Source of the DNA: Rhizobiales bacterium 2SD
GTDB taxonomy: Bacteria; Pseudomonadota; Alphaproteobacteria; Rhizobiales; Beijerinckiaceae
Assembly (NCBI GenBank): GCA_005502805.1
Contig: SCMY01000008.1
Coordinates: 62,001 to 126,000 of the forward strand
Direction: 5' to 3'
DNA: 64,000 bases
Each line of letters starts with the position of its first letter. Position 1 is the stretch's first letter. Under the pieces are notes generated by a model, which made no database searches, was not told the origin of the DNA, and saw only the letters and a program-made list of their open reading frames with translations. This document shows, piece by piece, positions 54,630 through 63,620 of the stretch. Position numbers and translations under genes: made by a program.

Positions 54630-55902
54630 GCAGTTCGGCGCCGGCGTTCTCGGACTGAGCTTCACGGCGCTGGGCGCCGGAGGCGTCCGCGCGCAGCAAG
54701 GCGGGCCGTTCAATGTCTTCGCCCATCGCGTCATGCAGACGGTCGCGACCGGCGCGCAGGGCGGCGACATCACCAGGGACTGGGCCGCCAAGAACGGCGT
54801 CGGCGTCCAGTGGACGACCTTCGACACCGGCCCGCTGCAGGAGCGGCTGTTTCGCGAGGCGAGCCTCGGCCAGACCTCGGTCGATGTCGGCTTCGTCCTC
54901 AACACCCAGGTGGTGCCGCGCGCGGCGAACCTGTTCGAGCCGCTCGACGACTATCTCAAGAAGGACCCGGTAGAGGACCCCGCCGACATCTTTCCCGGCC
55001 TGATGCAGGGCATGACTGTCGGCGGCAAGCAGCTCGCCGTCCCGTTCCGACATGCCTCCTCCGGCCTGCACTACAATGAGGAGATCCTGGCCGAGAAGGG
55101 CTTCTCCAAGCCGCCGGCGACGATCGAGGAGATGATCGAGATCGCAAGGGCCTGCAGTTATCGCCGCGCCGACGGCACGCAAGTCGTCGGGCTGTGCATG
55201 CCGGGCGTGACCTATCCCAATGTGATCGACCTCGCCCGCGCCTGGGATGGCGAGTTCATCACGCCCGACTTCAAATGCGCCGCCGACCAGCCGCCGATGC
55301 TGAATGCGATCCGGACGCTGCGCGAGCTCTTCCAGGCCAATGCCTTCCCGCGCAATTTCGCGACACTGTCGCCCGAGGACGTCAATGTCTGGATGCAGCA
55401 GGGCCGGGCGGCGATGAGCCTGCAGAGCATGGGCCGCAATCGCATCTACAACGACCCACAGAAGTCGAAATTCTCCGGCAAGATCAAGACGATCGCGGTG
55501 CCGGCTTCGAAGATGCTGGCCGGCAAATACGAGGCCGCTCCGGCCAAGGTCGAGTTCTGGGGCATGGTCATCCCGAAGAACGCCAGGCGCAAGGACCTCG
55601 CCTGGAGCTTTATCAAGGCGATGGTCTCGAAAGAGGCGACGCTCAAGGCCGCGCTCAACGGCAACGGCCCGGTGCGCGCCTCGACCTATGCAGACCAGAG
55701 CTTCGCCGGCACCGTGCCCTATGCGGCCGAGGAGTTGAAGGTCTTGAAGGTGGCGCGGGTGCCGCTGCCGGCCTTCGACGAGGCGGCCCGCGCCGGCGAC
55801 CTCTTCAAGGAGGAGGCGGAGGCTGCGGTGCTCGGCATGAAGACGCCGGAGGAGGCGATGGCCTCGCTGGTCAAGCGCGTGCAGCCGCTGCTGCCGGCCT
55901 GA
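54601..55902 (+). CDS. Sugar ABC transporter binding protein, Tat-type signal (first of two)
   Basis: 433 residues, ATG 54601 with GGGAGGA upstream. Twin-arginine signal (NRRQFGAGVLGLS) cleaved near VRAQQ. Type-2 family-1 extracellular binding protein (ERLFREASLGQTSVDVGFVL, HYNEEILAEKGF, WMQQGRAAMSLQ). Paralogue of the next gene. Probably works with the CUT1 permeases at 50925-52617. Confidence 0.9.
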   Translation: MGTETGLNRRQFGAGVLGLSFTALGAGGVRAQQGGPFNVFAHRVMQTVATGAQGGDITRDWAAKNGVGVQWTTFDTGPLQERLFREASLGQTSVDVGFVLNTQVVPRAANLFEPLDDYLKKDPVEDPADIFPGLMQGMTVGGKQLAVPFRHASSGLHYNEEILAEKGFSKPPATIEEMIEIARACSYRRADGTQVVGLCMPGVTYPNVIDLARAWDGEFITPDFKCAADQPPMLNAIRTLRELFQANAFPRNFATLSPEDVNVWMQQGRAAMSLQSMGRNRIYNDPQKSKFSGKIKTIAVPASKMLAGKYEAAPAKVEFWGMVIPKNARRKDLAWSFIKAMVSKEATLKAALNGNGPVRASTYADQSFAGTVPYAAEELKVLKVARVPLPAFDEAARAGDLFKEEAEAAVLGMKTPEEAMASLVKRVQPLLPA

Positions 55903-55933
55903 CAAAAGGCGGAACAAGCCTGGAGGAGATGCC

Positions 55934-57223
55934 ATGACCTTTCCGATCTCGCGCCGCCGCTTCGGCGCTCTCGCCGGCGCGGCTGTCGCGGCCTCCACCT
56001 TGCCCGGCCGTGCACTCGCACAGGCGAAGACGCTGACCGTGCTCGGCCATCGCGTCCATCAGACTGCCGCCACGACTGGGCCGGGCGGCGACGCCACCGA
56101 AGCCTTCCGCAAGGCGAGCGGAGCGAACCTGAACTGGGTCACCTTCGGCGACGTCAACGCCGTGCATGAGCGCCTGCTGCGCGAGGCCTCGCTGGCCGAG
56201 ACCTCGATCGACGTCGCCTATCTCGTCAACGGCCGCGCCGTGCCGCGCAATCTCAAGCTGTTCGAGCCGCTCGATACGTTCATGAAGGACGCGCCGATCG
56301 AGGCCTTCGACGATTTCGCCCCCGGCCTGATCGGCCCGCTCAAGGTCGAGGGCGCCCTGCATGGCATCCCCGTGCGCCACGCCACCAACGCGCTGATCTA
56401 CAACGAGGCGCTTCTGGAAGAGCGCGGCGTCAGCAAGCTGCCGACGAGCTTCGAGGAACTGGTCGAGGTCGCGCGCAAGCTCACCTTCAAGCGCGAGGAC
56501 GGCACGCAGGTCCATGGCCTCGCCTTCACCGCCGTCTTCGCCTCGAATTTCCTGACATTCTCGCGCTGCCTCGGTGGCGACTACATGACGGCGGACGGCA
56601 AGCTCACCGCCAACGAGCCGGCGATGGTCAAGGCGCTGACCATCCTCGCCGACCTCTACAAGGCCGGTGTGCTGCCGCGGAACTTTGCCACGGTGAACAA
56701 TGAGGAGATCACCACCTGGATGCAGCAGGGCCGGGCGGCGATGACGATCAACCCCTTCGCCCGGCTGGTCTCCTACAACGACCCGGCCAAGGGCAAATAT
56801 GGCGGGCGCTTAAAGTCGCTGCTGCCGCCCATGGCCGCCGAGCTTTCCGGCAAGCTCGCCTTCGCGCCGACGGTCGAATTCTGGTCGCTGATGATCCCAA
56901 AGAACGCCAAGCAGAAACCGCTCGCCTGGGAGCTGATCCGCGCGCTGTCCTCCAAGGCCGGCACCACGGCGATGGCGCTGAACGGCAACGGGCCGACTCG
57001 GATATCGACCTATGCCGACGAGAAGCTGAAGGCGGCGATGTCCTATGCCGCCGACGAGGCCGCGGCGCTGAAGGCCTCGCGCATCCATCTGCCCGCCTTC
57101 GACGAGCAGGCGCGCGCCCATGACATCTTCGTCGAGGAAACGCAGGCCGCGGTGCTCGGCCGCAAGCCGCCGCAGCAGGCGATGGATGATGCCGTCGCAC
57201 GCGTGAAGCCGCTGCTCGGCTGA
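55934..57223 (+). CDS. Sugar ABC transporter binding protein (second of two)
   Basis: 429 residues. Twin-arginine-like signal (ISRRRFGALAGAAVA, cleaved near ALAQA). It aligns with the preceding protein through most of its length (VLGHRVHQTAATTG, ERLLREASLAETSIDVAYLV, IYNEALLEERGV, WMQQGRAAMTIN), so the pair arose by tandem duplication and has diverged widely. Its stop overlaps the SDR start (TGATG). Confidence 0.9.
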   Translation: MTFPISRRRFGALAGAAVAASTLPGRALAQAKTLTVLGHRVHQTAATTGPGGDATEAFRKASGANLNWVTFGDVNAVHERLLREASLAETSIDVAYLVNGRAVPRNLKLFEPLDTFMKDAPIEAFDDFAPGLIGPLKVEGALHGIPVRHATNALIYNEALLEERGVSKLPTSFEELVEVARKLTFKREDGTQVHGLAFTAVFASNFLTFSRCLGGDYMTADGKLTANEPAMVKALTILADLYKAGVLPRNFATVNNEEITTWMQQGRAAMTINPFARLVSYNDPAKGKYGGRLKSLLPPMAAELSGKLAFAPTVEFWSLMIPKNAKQKPLAWELIRALSSKAGTTAMALNGNGPTRISTYADEKLKAAMSYAADEAAALKASRIHLPAFDEQARAHDIFVEETQAAVLGRKPPQQAMDDAVARVKPLLG

Positions 57224-57975
57224 TGGCAGGATCGCTTTCAGGGCGTGTCGCCCTCGTCACCGGTGCGGCGCGGGGGATCGGCTTGGCGATTGCGACGCGG
57301 CTCACCGAGGCCGGCGCGCATGCGATCATCCATGACCGGGACGTAGTGGCCACGACCGCGGCGGCGGCCGACCTGCGGGCGAGAGACCTCGCGGCCTCAC
57401 CTTTGATCGCCGATCTTGCGGAGGTAACAGCTCCTTCCACCATGGCGGCGGAGCTGATGGCGAACGGCACCGAGCCCGATATCCTCGTGCTCTGCGCCTC
57501 CGTCGAAACACTGGAAAGCTGGGATGCAGTCTCGGAAGCTGCGATGGCTGCCCAGACCGAAATCAATCTCCACGCGACGCTGCGGCTACTGCAGGCCTTC
57601 CTGCCGGGCATGCTGGCGCGCGGCTTCGGCCGGATCATCGCGATCGGCAGCGTGCAGGAGACGCGCCCCAATCCGACGCATTTCTATTACGCGGCGACCA
57701 AGGCGGCGCAGACCAACATGATCCTCAATCTGGCGCGGACCCTGGGTGTCCCGGATGTTACCTGCAACATCATCCAGCCCGGCGCGATCCTGACCGATCG
57801 CAATCGCGCTGTCCTGGCCCAACCCGGACGGGAGGAGCAGGTGCTCGCGCGCATTCCGCTCGGCAGGCTCGGACGTGCCGAGGACTGCGGAGGTGTTGCA
57901 TTGCTGCTCTGCTCCCCCGAAGGCGCCTATATCAACGGTGCCGAAATCCCTGTCGATGGCGGCATGCGACTCTGA
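57223..57975 (+). CDS. Short-chain dehydrogenase/reductase of the sugar-acid cluster
   Basis: 250 residues, classical SDR. Cofactor motif TGAARGIG at 13-20, catalytic Asn115, Ser143 (IGSVQ), Tyr156 and Lys160 (YYAATK). The usual NNAG element is replaced by LCASVE (about 90-95), which is atypical. C-terminal INGAEIPVDGGMRL fits FabG-like sugar or polyol dehydrogenases. Translationally coupled to the second binding protein, so it likely oxidises or reduces the imported compound. Confidence 0.9.
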   Translation: MAGSLSGRVALVTGAARGIGLAIATRLTEAGAHAIIHDRDVVATTAAAADLRARDLAASPLIADLAEVTAPSTMAAELMANGTEPDILVLCASVETLESWDAVSEAAMAAQTEINLHATLRLLQAFLPGMLARGFGRIIAIGSVQETRPNPTHFYYAATKAAQTNMILNLARTLGVPDVTCNIIQPGAILTDRNRAVLAQPGREEQVLARIPLGRLGRAEDCGGVALLLCSPEGAYINGAEIPVDGGMRL

Positions 57976-58179
57976 ACTATGTTTGAGCGGAAGGAGGCCC
58001 GTTGCCTCCAGGGGCGGCCGTCGCGGTGTCGAACCTGCGCTTCTGTGCGGCAGATCACCTTCTCGGATTCGCGAATGCACCGATCGATGACGCCGCCCGA
58101 TTTGGGGCCGACGATCCCCACCAAATTGAGAGCCCGCGACAACAGGGCTTTGGCACGTCGAGCCTGGCCTTGAGCGGCA
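57976..58179. other. Intergenic gap between SDR and cusA, no gene recognised
   Basis: About 200 bases between two convergent genes. A minus-strand stretch (58142 down to about 58000) has the look of coding sequence (ALNLVGIVGPKSGGVIDRCI) but no start signal, no family match and no sensible end; it may be a gene remnant. No clear terminator hairpin was found. Confidence 0.35.
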
Positions 58180-61100
58180 TCACGTCGTCACCCCGGACAG
58201 ACTCTCGGTTTCCTCCACCGGCGGCAGCCGCCAAGCCTTGACCAGCCCGTAGATCGCCGGGATCACGAGCAACGTGAGCACGGTCGACGAAACCATGCCG
58301 CCGATCATCGGCACGGCGATGCGCTGCATCACCTCGGAGCCGGTGCCTGTGTTCCAAAGGATTGGCAACAAGCCAGCCATAATGGCGACGACGGTCATGA
58401 TCTTCGGCCGCACGCGCTCGACGGCGCCGATCATGATGGCCTCATGCAGATCGGCCCGGGTGAAGGTCCGCCTCTGCGTTTCGCAGCGTGCCCGCACCTC
58501 GTCGAGCGCGTGATCGAGATAGATCAGCATGATCACGCCGGTTTCGGCGGCGACGCCGGCGAGAGCGATGAAACCGACGGCGACGGCGACCGACATGTTG
58601 AAGCCGAGCCACCAGAGCAGCCAGACGCCGCCGACCAGCGCAAACGGCAACGACAGCATGACGATGATGGTTTCGGTCAGCCTGCGGAAGTTCAGGTAGA
58701 GCAGCAGGAAGATGAGCGCGAGGGTCACCGGCACGACTAGCCTGAGGCGTGCTTCAGCCCTTTGGAGATACTCGAACTGGCCGCTCCAGGCGACTCGGTA
58801 GCCCGCCGGTAGCTTGACGCTCTGCGCGATCGCGTTCTGCGCCTCGCTGACATAGCCGCCGAGGTCGCGCCCAACGGTGTCCACGAAAATGTAGACAGCG
58901 AGCTCGCCATTCTCGGTGCGGATCGAGGTGGCGCCGCGCTTGCGCTCGATGCTCGCGACCTCTCCGAGCGGCACGCTGGCACCGGACGGCGTCGAGACCT
59001 GCACCTCGCGCGCGATCGCCTGCGGGTCGGAACGCAGGTCGCGGGGATAGCGGATGGCGACCCCGTAGCGCTCGCGACCCTCGACCGTCGTCGTCACGGT
59101 CTCGCCGCCCATCGCCATCACCACGGCGTTCTGGACGTCGCCGACGGAGAGCCCGTAGCGGCCGAGCGCGATCCGGTCCGGCGCGATGTCGAGGAAGTAG
59201 CCGCCGATGACCCGCTCGGCATAGGCGCTGCTCGTGCCCGGAACCGCCTTCAGCACAGTTTCGATCTGGCGCGAGACTGCCTCCATCTGCGCGAGATCGG
59301 TGCCGAACACCTTCACCCCGATCGGCGTGCGGATACCGGTCGCCAGCATGTCGATGCGGGCCCGGATCGGCTGCGTCCAGGCGTTGGAGACGCCCGGGAA
59401 CTGCAGGGCCTTGTCCATCTCCGCCTTGAGCCTGTCGAGCGTGACGCCTTCCCGCCATTCCGCCTTGGGCTTCAGGTTGATGATGGTTTCGAACATCTCG
59501 GTCGGCGCCGGATCGGTCGCAGTCTGGGCCCGCCCGGCCTTGCCGTAGACCGAGGCGACCTCGGGGAACGAGCGGATGATCCGGTTCTGGGTTTGGAGCA
59601 ACTCGGCTACCTTGGTCACCGAGAGCCCGGGCAGGGTCGTCGGCATGTACATCAGCGTACCCTCGTCGAGCGTCGGCATGAACTCCGAGCCGAGCTGCCG
59701 TGCCGGCCAGAGGCTGAGGCCCAGCACCGCGACCGCCAGAACGATGGTCAATGTCTTGGCCTTGAGCACGCCGCGGATGAGCGGACGGTAGAGCGCGATC
59801 AGGAACCGGTTGATCGGGTTCCTGGCCTCCGGAATGATCCGGCCCCTTACGAAGATGACCATCAGCGCCGGAACCAGGGTCACCGAGAGCAAGGCTGCAG
59901 CAGCCATTGCGAAGGTCTTTGTGTAAGCGAGCGGCCCGAACAGCCTGCCTTCCTCCGCCTCCAGCGTGAAGATCGGCAGGAACGAGACGGTGATGACGAG
60001 CAGGCTGAAGAACAGCGCTGGCCCGACCTCGCTTGCCGCTTCGATCAGAATCTCGACGCGCGGCTTGTCCGGCGGCGCCCGCTCAAGGTGCTTGTGGGCA
60101 TTCTCTATCATGACGATGGCAGCGTCGATCATGGCGCCGACCGCAATGGCAATCCCGCCCAGGCTCATGATGTTGGAGCCGAGGCCGAGCGCTTTCATCG
60201 CCGCGAAGGCCATCAGGATGCCGACCGGCAGCATGATGATCGCCACCAGCGCGCTACGCAGGTGAAGCAGGAAGACGATGCAGACCAGGGCAACGATGAT
60301 GCTCTCTTCGATCAGCGTGCCCTTCAGCGTCTCGATTGCCCGCTCGATCAGCCCGGAGCGGTCATAGACCGGCACGATCCCGGCCCCGCCTGATAAACTC
60401 GGGGCGATCTCGGCAAGCCGCGCCTTGGCGCGCTCGATCACGGCGAGCGCATTGGCGCCGAAACGCTGCAGGACGATGCCGCTCGCGACCTCTCCCTCGC
60501 CGTTGAGCTCGGTGATGCCGCGCCGCTCGTCCGGGCCGAGCTCGACGCGAGCGACATCGGAGAGGCGCAAGGCTGCGCCGCGCTCGCTCTTCAGGACGAT
60601 GTTCTCGATATCGGCGATCGATTTCAGATAGCCGCGGCCACGTACCATGAATTCGAATTCGCTGAGCTCGACCGTGCGGCCGCCGACGTCGAGGTTGCTG
60701 CTGCGGACCGTCTCGCGCAGCGCAGCCAGCGAGATGCCTTGGGCGCGCAGCCGTACCGGATCCACCACGATCGCATATTGCTTGACGAAGCCGCCGACGC
60801 TGGCGACCTCGGCGACGCCCTCCGCGCGCGAAGCTGCGAAGCGGATCCTCCAATCCTGCAGAGAACGGAGTTCGGCCAGGGACATGTCCTTGGCCATGAC
60901 CGCATATTGGTACACCCAGCCGACGCCGGTCGCGTCCGGCCCGAGCGTCGGCGTTACGCCCGGTGGCAGACGGCGCGCGGCGGTGTTGAGGTATTCGAGC
61001 ACGCGCGAGCGCGCCCAATAGGGATCGGTGCCATCTTCGAAGATCACGTAGACGAACGAGACGCCGAAGAAGGAGAAGCCGCGCACGACGCGCGCGCTCG

Positions 61101-61329
61101 GCACGGTCAACATCGAGGTTGTCAACGGATAGGTGACCTGATCCTCGATCACCTGCGGCGCCTGGCCGGGATATTCGGTGTAGACGATGACCTGGACATC
61201 GGAGAGGTCGGGGATGGCGTCGAGCGGCAAGGTCCTGAGCGCGTAGAGCCCGGCGGCAACGACGAAGGCCGTGGCGACGAAGACGAGGATCAGGTTGCGC
61301 GCTGACCAGGCGATCAGGCGGGCGATCAT
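58180..61329 (-). CDS. cusA: CusA/CzcA-family heavy-metal RND efflux pump
   Basis: 1049 residues, the normal size of HME-RND inner-membrane pumps. The N-terminal DAIPDLSDVQVIVYTEYPGQAPQVIEDQVTYPLTT block and the TM4 proton-relay motif GGIAIAVGAMIDAAIVMIENAH are typical of the monovalent (Cu/Ag) CusA group. Two blocks of membrane helices and two large periplasmic loops are present. Start overlaps the cusB stop by four bases. No outer-membrane channel gene (cusC) lies in the window. Confidence 0.93.
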   Translation of the reverse strand: MIARLIAWSARNLILVFVATAFVVAAGLYALRTLPLDAIPDLSDVQVIVYTEYPGQAPQVIEDQVTYPLTTSMLTVPSARVVRGFSFFGVSFVYVIFEDGTDPYWARSRVLEYLNTAARRLPPGVTPTLGPDATGVGWVYQYAVMAKDMSLAELRSLQDWRIRFAASRAEGVAEVASVGGFVKQYAIVVDPVRLRAQGISLAALRETVRSSNLDVGGRTVELSEFEFMVRGRGYLKSIADIENIVLKSERGAALRLSDVARVELGPDERRGITELNGEGEVASGIVLQRFGANALAVIERAKARLAEIAPSLSGGAGIVPVYDRSGLIERAIETLKGTLIEESIIVALVCIVFLLHLRSALVAIIMLPVGILMAFAAMKALGLGSNIMSLGGIAIAVGAMIDAAIVMIENAHKHLERAPPDKPRVEILIEAASEVGPALFFSLLVITVSFLPIFTLEAEEGRLFGPLAYTKTFAMAAAALLSVTLVPALMVIFVRGRIIPEARNPINRFLIALYRPLIRGVLKAKTLTIVLAVAVLGLSLWPARQLGSEFMPTLDEGTLMYMPTTLPGLSVTKVAELLQTQNRIIRSFPEVASVYGKAGRAQTATDPAPTEMFETIINLKPKAEWREGVTLDRLKAEMDKALQFPGVSNAWTQPIRARIDMLATGIRTPIGVKVFGTDLAQMEAVSRQIETVLKAVPGTSSAYAERVIGGYFLDIAPDRIALGRYGLSVGDVQNAVVMAMGGETVTTTVEGRERYGVAIRYPRDLRSDPQAIAREVQVSTPSGASVPLGEVASIERKRGATSIRTENGELAVYIFVDTVGRDLGGYVSEAQNAIAQSVKLPAGYRVAWSGQFEYLQRAEARLRLVVPVTLALIFLLLYLNFRRLTETIIVMLSLPFALVGGVWLLWWLGFNMSVAVAVGFIALAGVAAETGVIMLIYLDHALDEVRARCETQRRTFTRADLHEAIMIGAVERVRPKIMTVVAIMAGLLPILWNTGTGSEVMQRIAVPMIGGMVSSTVLTLLVIPAIYGLVKAWRLPPVEETESLSGVTT

Positions 61330-62744
61330 GGTTTGGTCTCCGGCTGGGCGAATCCGCTCAGGGCGGCCTTGAGATTGCTCTCGGCATCGATCAGGAAATT
61401 GGCCGAGACGACGACGCGATCGCTTTCGGAGACACCTTCGGCGATCGCCACCATGCCGTCGCCATGCCGACCCAGCTTGACCTCGCGCGGCTCGAAGCGG
61501 CCTTCGCCGCGATCCAGGATGACAACGCTTCGTGTGCCGCTGTCGATCACGGCGCTCCGGGGAACCGCCAGTTCCAAGTTCGCGTCACCGGCGCCGATCT
61601 CGACGTCGGCATACATGTTCGGCAGCAGGACACCGTCCGGATTGGCGAGTTCGATACGGACCTTCGCCGTTCGTGTCGCCTCGGCGATCTGTGGGTAGAT
61701 CACGCCGACGCGCCCTTCGAACGCCATGTCGGGGCGGCCGCGGAGCCGAGCCACCCCCGACGCTCCGATCCGGATCTGCGCCAGATCACGCTCCGGCACG
61801 TCGGCCAGGACCCAGATCGTCGAGATGTCGGCAAGTCGGAACAGGCTGCTGCCGGCAGCCATCTTCATGCCGTCGCTGACGTTACGCTCCAGCACGATGC
61901 CATCGCGCGGCGTCGACCAGTTGACCGTCGGCGGCACCTTCCGGCTGCGCTCGATCTCGGCAATGATTTCGGCGGGAACACCGAGGTTTTCGAGGCGCTG
62001 CCTTGCTCCTCCTTCGGGCACGCCTCGTGCTGCAGCGTTCAGCTCGGTGATGAACTGGGCGCCAGCCGTGCTGATCTCGGGCGAGTAGATGCGCGCGAGC
62101 CGGGTTCCTTTCGCCACACGGTCGCCCGTCGTGACCGGTGCGACCTCCTGCACGAAGGCATCGGCACGGATCGCCACCACGGAAATCCGCCGCTCGTCGA
62201 GCTGCACCACGCCCGGAACACGCACGGTCTGAGTGATCGTCTGGCGACGGACCGGTTCGGAACGGACGCCGCTACGCTGGATGCGCCCGGGCGAGAGCTT
62301 GATGATCCCGTCCTCGCTCGCCTCGCCCTCATGGACGGGGAGATAGTCCATCCCCATCGAGTCCTTCCTGGGCACCGGCGAGGTGTCGGGCAAGCCCATC
62401 GGATTGCGATAGTAGAGGATGCGCCCCTTCTCGGCCTGGGCCGCTTGTTTTTCGGCCGGCTGCTTCTCCTCGAAGCTGACATCCTCGCTGGCATGGACGG
62501 CTCTGAACGGCCGCCCATCAGCCGTCCGGCGCGGCTCAGCCGAATAGACCGGCTTCCGGTCCGGATCCTGGTAGTAGATCACCGGTCCTGCTCCGGCGGG
62601 CTCGTTTGCCGCGAGCGAGTCTTCGATGCCGCGCCAATTCCGCAGGCCAGACAGCGCGATGCCGCGATGACCGGCCCAGTAGCCAGCCCCTCCCGCCGCC
62701 AGAACGGCAGCGAGCGCCATGCCTGCGAGCAGAGTGCGCTTCAT
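61326..62744 (-). CDS. cusB: CusB-like periplasmic adaptor with two heavy-metal-binding modules
   Basis: 472 residues, membrane-fusion subunit that bridges CusA and an outer-membrane channel. N-terminal signal/anchor (about 5-25). Two related short modules follow: VIYYQDPDRKPVYSAEP...RPFRAVH at about 54-84 and ILYYRNPMGLPDTSPVPRKDSMGMDYLPVH at about 108-138. The second keeps the Met residues of the family metal site; the first has lost them. Barrel-sandwich, hairpin and beta-barrel domains fill the rest. The start overlaps the stop of the upstream YtkA-like gene. Confidence 0.92.
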   Translation of the reverse strand: MKRTLLAGMALAAVLAAGGAGYWAGHRGIALSGLRNWRGIEDSLAANEPAGAGPVIYYQDPDRKPVYSAEPRRTADGRPFRAVHASEDVSFEEKQPAEKQAAQAEKGRILYYRNPMGLPDTSPVPRKDSMGMDYLPVHEGEASEDGIIKLSPGRIQRSGVRSEPVRRQTITQTVRVPGVVQLDERRISVVAIRADAFVQEVAPVTTGDRVAKGTRLARIYSPEISTAGAQFITELNAAARGVPEGGARQRLENLGVPAEIIAEIERSRKVPPTVNWSTPRDGIVLERNVSDGMKMAAGSSLFRLADISTIWVLADVPERDLAQIRIGASGVARLRGRPDMAFEGRVGVIYPQIAEATRTAKVRIELANPDGVLLPNMYADVEIGAGDANLELAVPRSAVIDSGTRSVVILDRGEGRFEPREVKLGRHGDGMVAIAEGVSESDRVVVSANFLIDAESNLKAALSGFAQPETKP

Positions 62745-63139
62745 GGCAGGGCCTTGAGGATCAGCTTGCTGTCGAGCGTGCCGGTTTCGCCCTGGATCTT
62801 GGCACCTAGAGACAGGCGCCAGCCGCCTTCCATGGTCAGGTTTGTCCTGAAGCTGTAGCTCCCCATTGCCGGAGCAGGGGCTGCTTCGATGGGCGAGGTC
62901 ATCGCGGCCATGCCCTCCGGTTCCATGTCGATGCGCTTGGCGAAGATAACGGCGTCCGGCACCGGCTTGCCGGATCGCTTGTCGATCAGCCTGACGGTGA
63001 CGACGACACCGTCGCCCTGCTTGAACTCGTTCTGGGTGAGCTGGAATTCATAGTCGTTGATGGCCGCCCGGGCCGGCAATGCGACGGCGGCGAGCGGAAG
63101 CGCGGCGACAAGCGCGCGCAAAGTGCGGGTGATACCCAT
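62741..63139 (-). CDS. YtkA/FixH-like periplasmic protein of the copper operon
   Basis: 132 residues with a Sec signal (cleaved near ARA, residue 25). The single beta-sandwich domain with DYEFQLTQNEFKQGDGVVVTVRLID, a Met-rich loop (DMEPEGMAAM) and MEGGWRLSLGAKIQGE matches the YtkA/FixH-like family that often sits with copper exporters. It probably helps deliver or sense periplasmic Cu(I), in place of CusF. Four-base overlap with cusB. Confidence 0.85.
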   Translation of the reverse strand: MGITRTLRALVAALPLAAVALPARAAINDYEFQLTQNEFKQGDGVVVTVRLIDKRSGKPVPDAVIFAKRIDMEPEGMAAMTSPIEAAPAPAMGSYSFRTNLTMEGGWRLSLGAKIQGETGTLDSKLILKALP

Positions 63140-63269
63140 CTGTCGATATCCTGAGACGGCGAGACTGCCGCGCCTGCGCGCGCAGCTCCGAACGTGGCGC
63201 TAGCCACGGTTCACCGACCGCGCGGCATGACCGTGCGATCGGAGCCGGCACGTCAGCGCCGGCGATGTC

Positions 63270-63620
63270 TCAGCTTCGTGGTGGTCGGGCGGGAGGCTCG
63301 GCCGGTCGGGAGATGCGGAGCGCCTCATTGCCGGCAAGCCCGAGTGTCGCGACCACTGGACGAACAACCGCGTCGAACGCCATGGGTGCGCTTGCGAAGC
63401 ACTTGGCCAGGCAGAAGGTCACGGCCGGGCAATTCGTCGTGCAATCCGATTGCTTGTCCTTCGGAGTGGGGCAGCACGGCATGTCGGCAGACATGGCCGT
63501 CATCGTCTCATGCTCCATGCGGACATAACTGGCCTTGGTCGGCGAGACGAAGGCGGACAGCATCGTGGCCGTGGCGAACAGCCCGATGATCAGAACATGC
63601 GCGAGAAGCCGGAACTTCAT
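63270..63620 (-). CDS. Small exported Cys/Met-rich protein of the copper operon
   Basis: 116 residues. N-terminal signal/anchor about 5-25, then Met/His residues (RMEHETMTAMSADM) and six Cys at 49, 50, 60, 64, 70 and 74 (PCCP, SDCTTNC, TFCLAKC). Related short proteins are common beside Cu/Ag efflux genes and are unnamed. Likely a membrane-anchored or periplasmic metal binder. Confidence 0.78.
   Translation of the reverse strand: MKFRLLAHVLIIGLFATATMLSAFVSPTKASYVRMEHETMTAMSADMPCCPTPKDKQSDCTTNCPAVTFCLAKCFASAPMAFDAVVRPVVATLGLAGNEALRISRPAEPPARPPRS

Noticed and set aside
54424-55998. Minus-strand open frame of 524 codons opposite the binding protein
   Set aside because: Antisense shadow; the plus frame has a Tat signal and binding-protein motifs.
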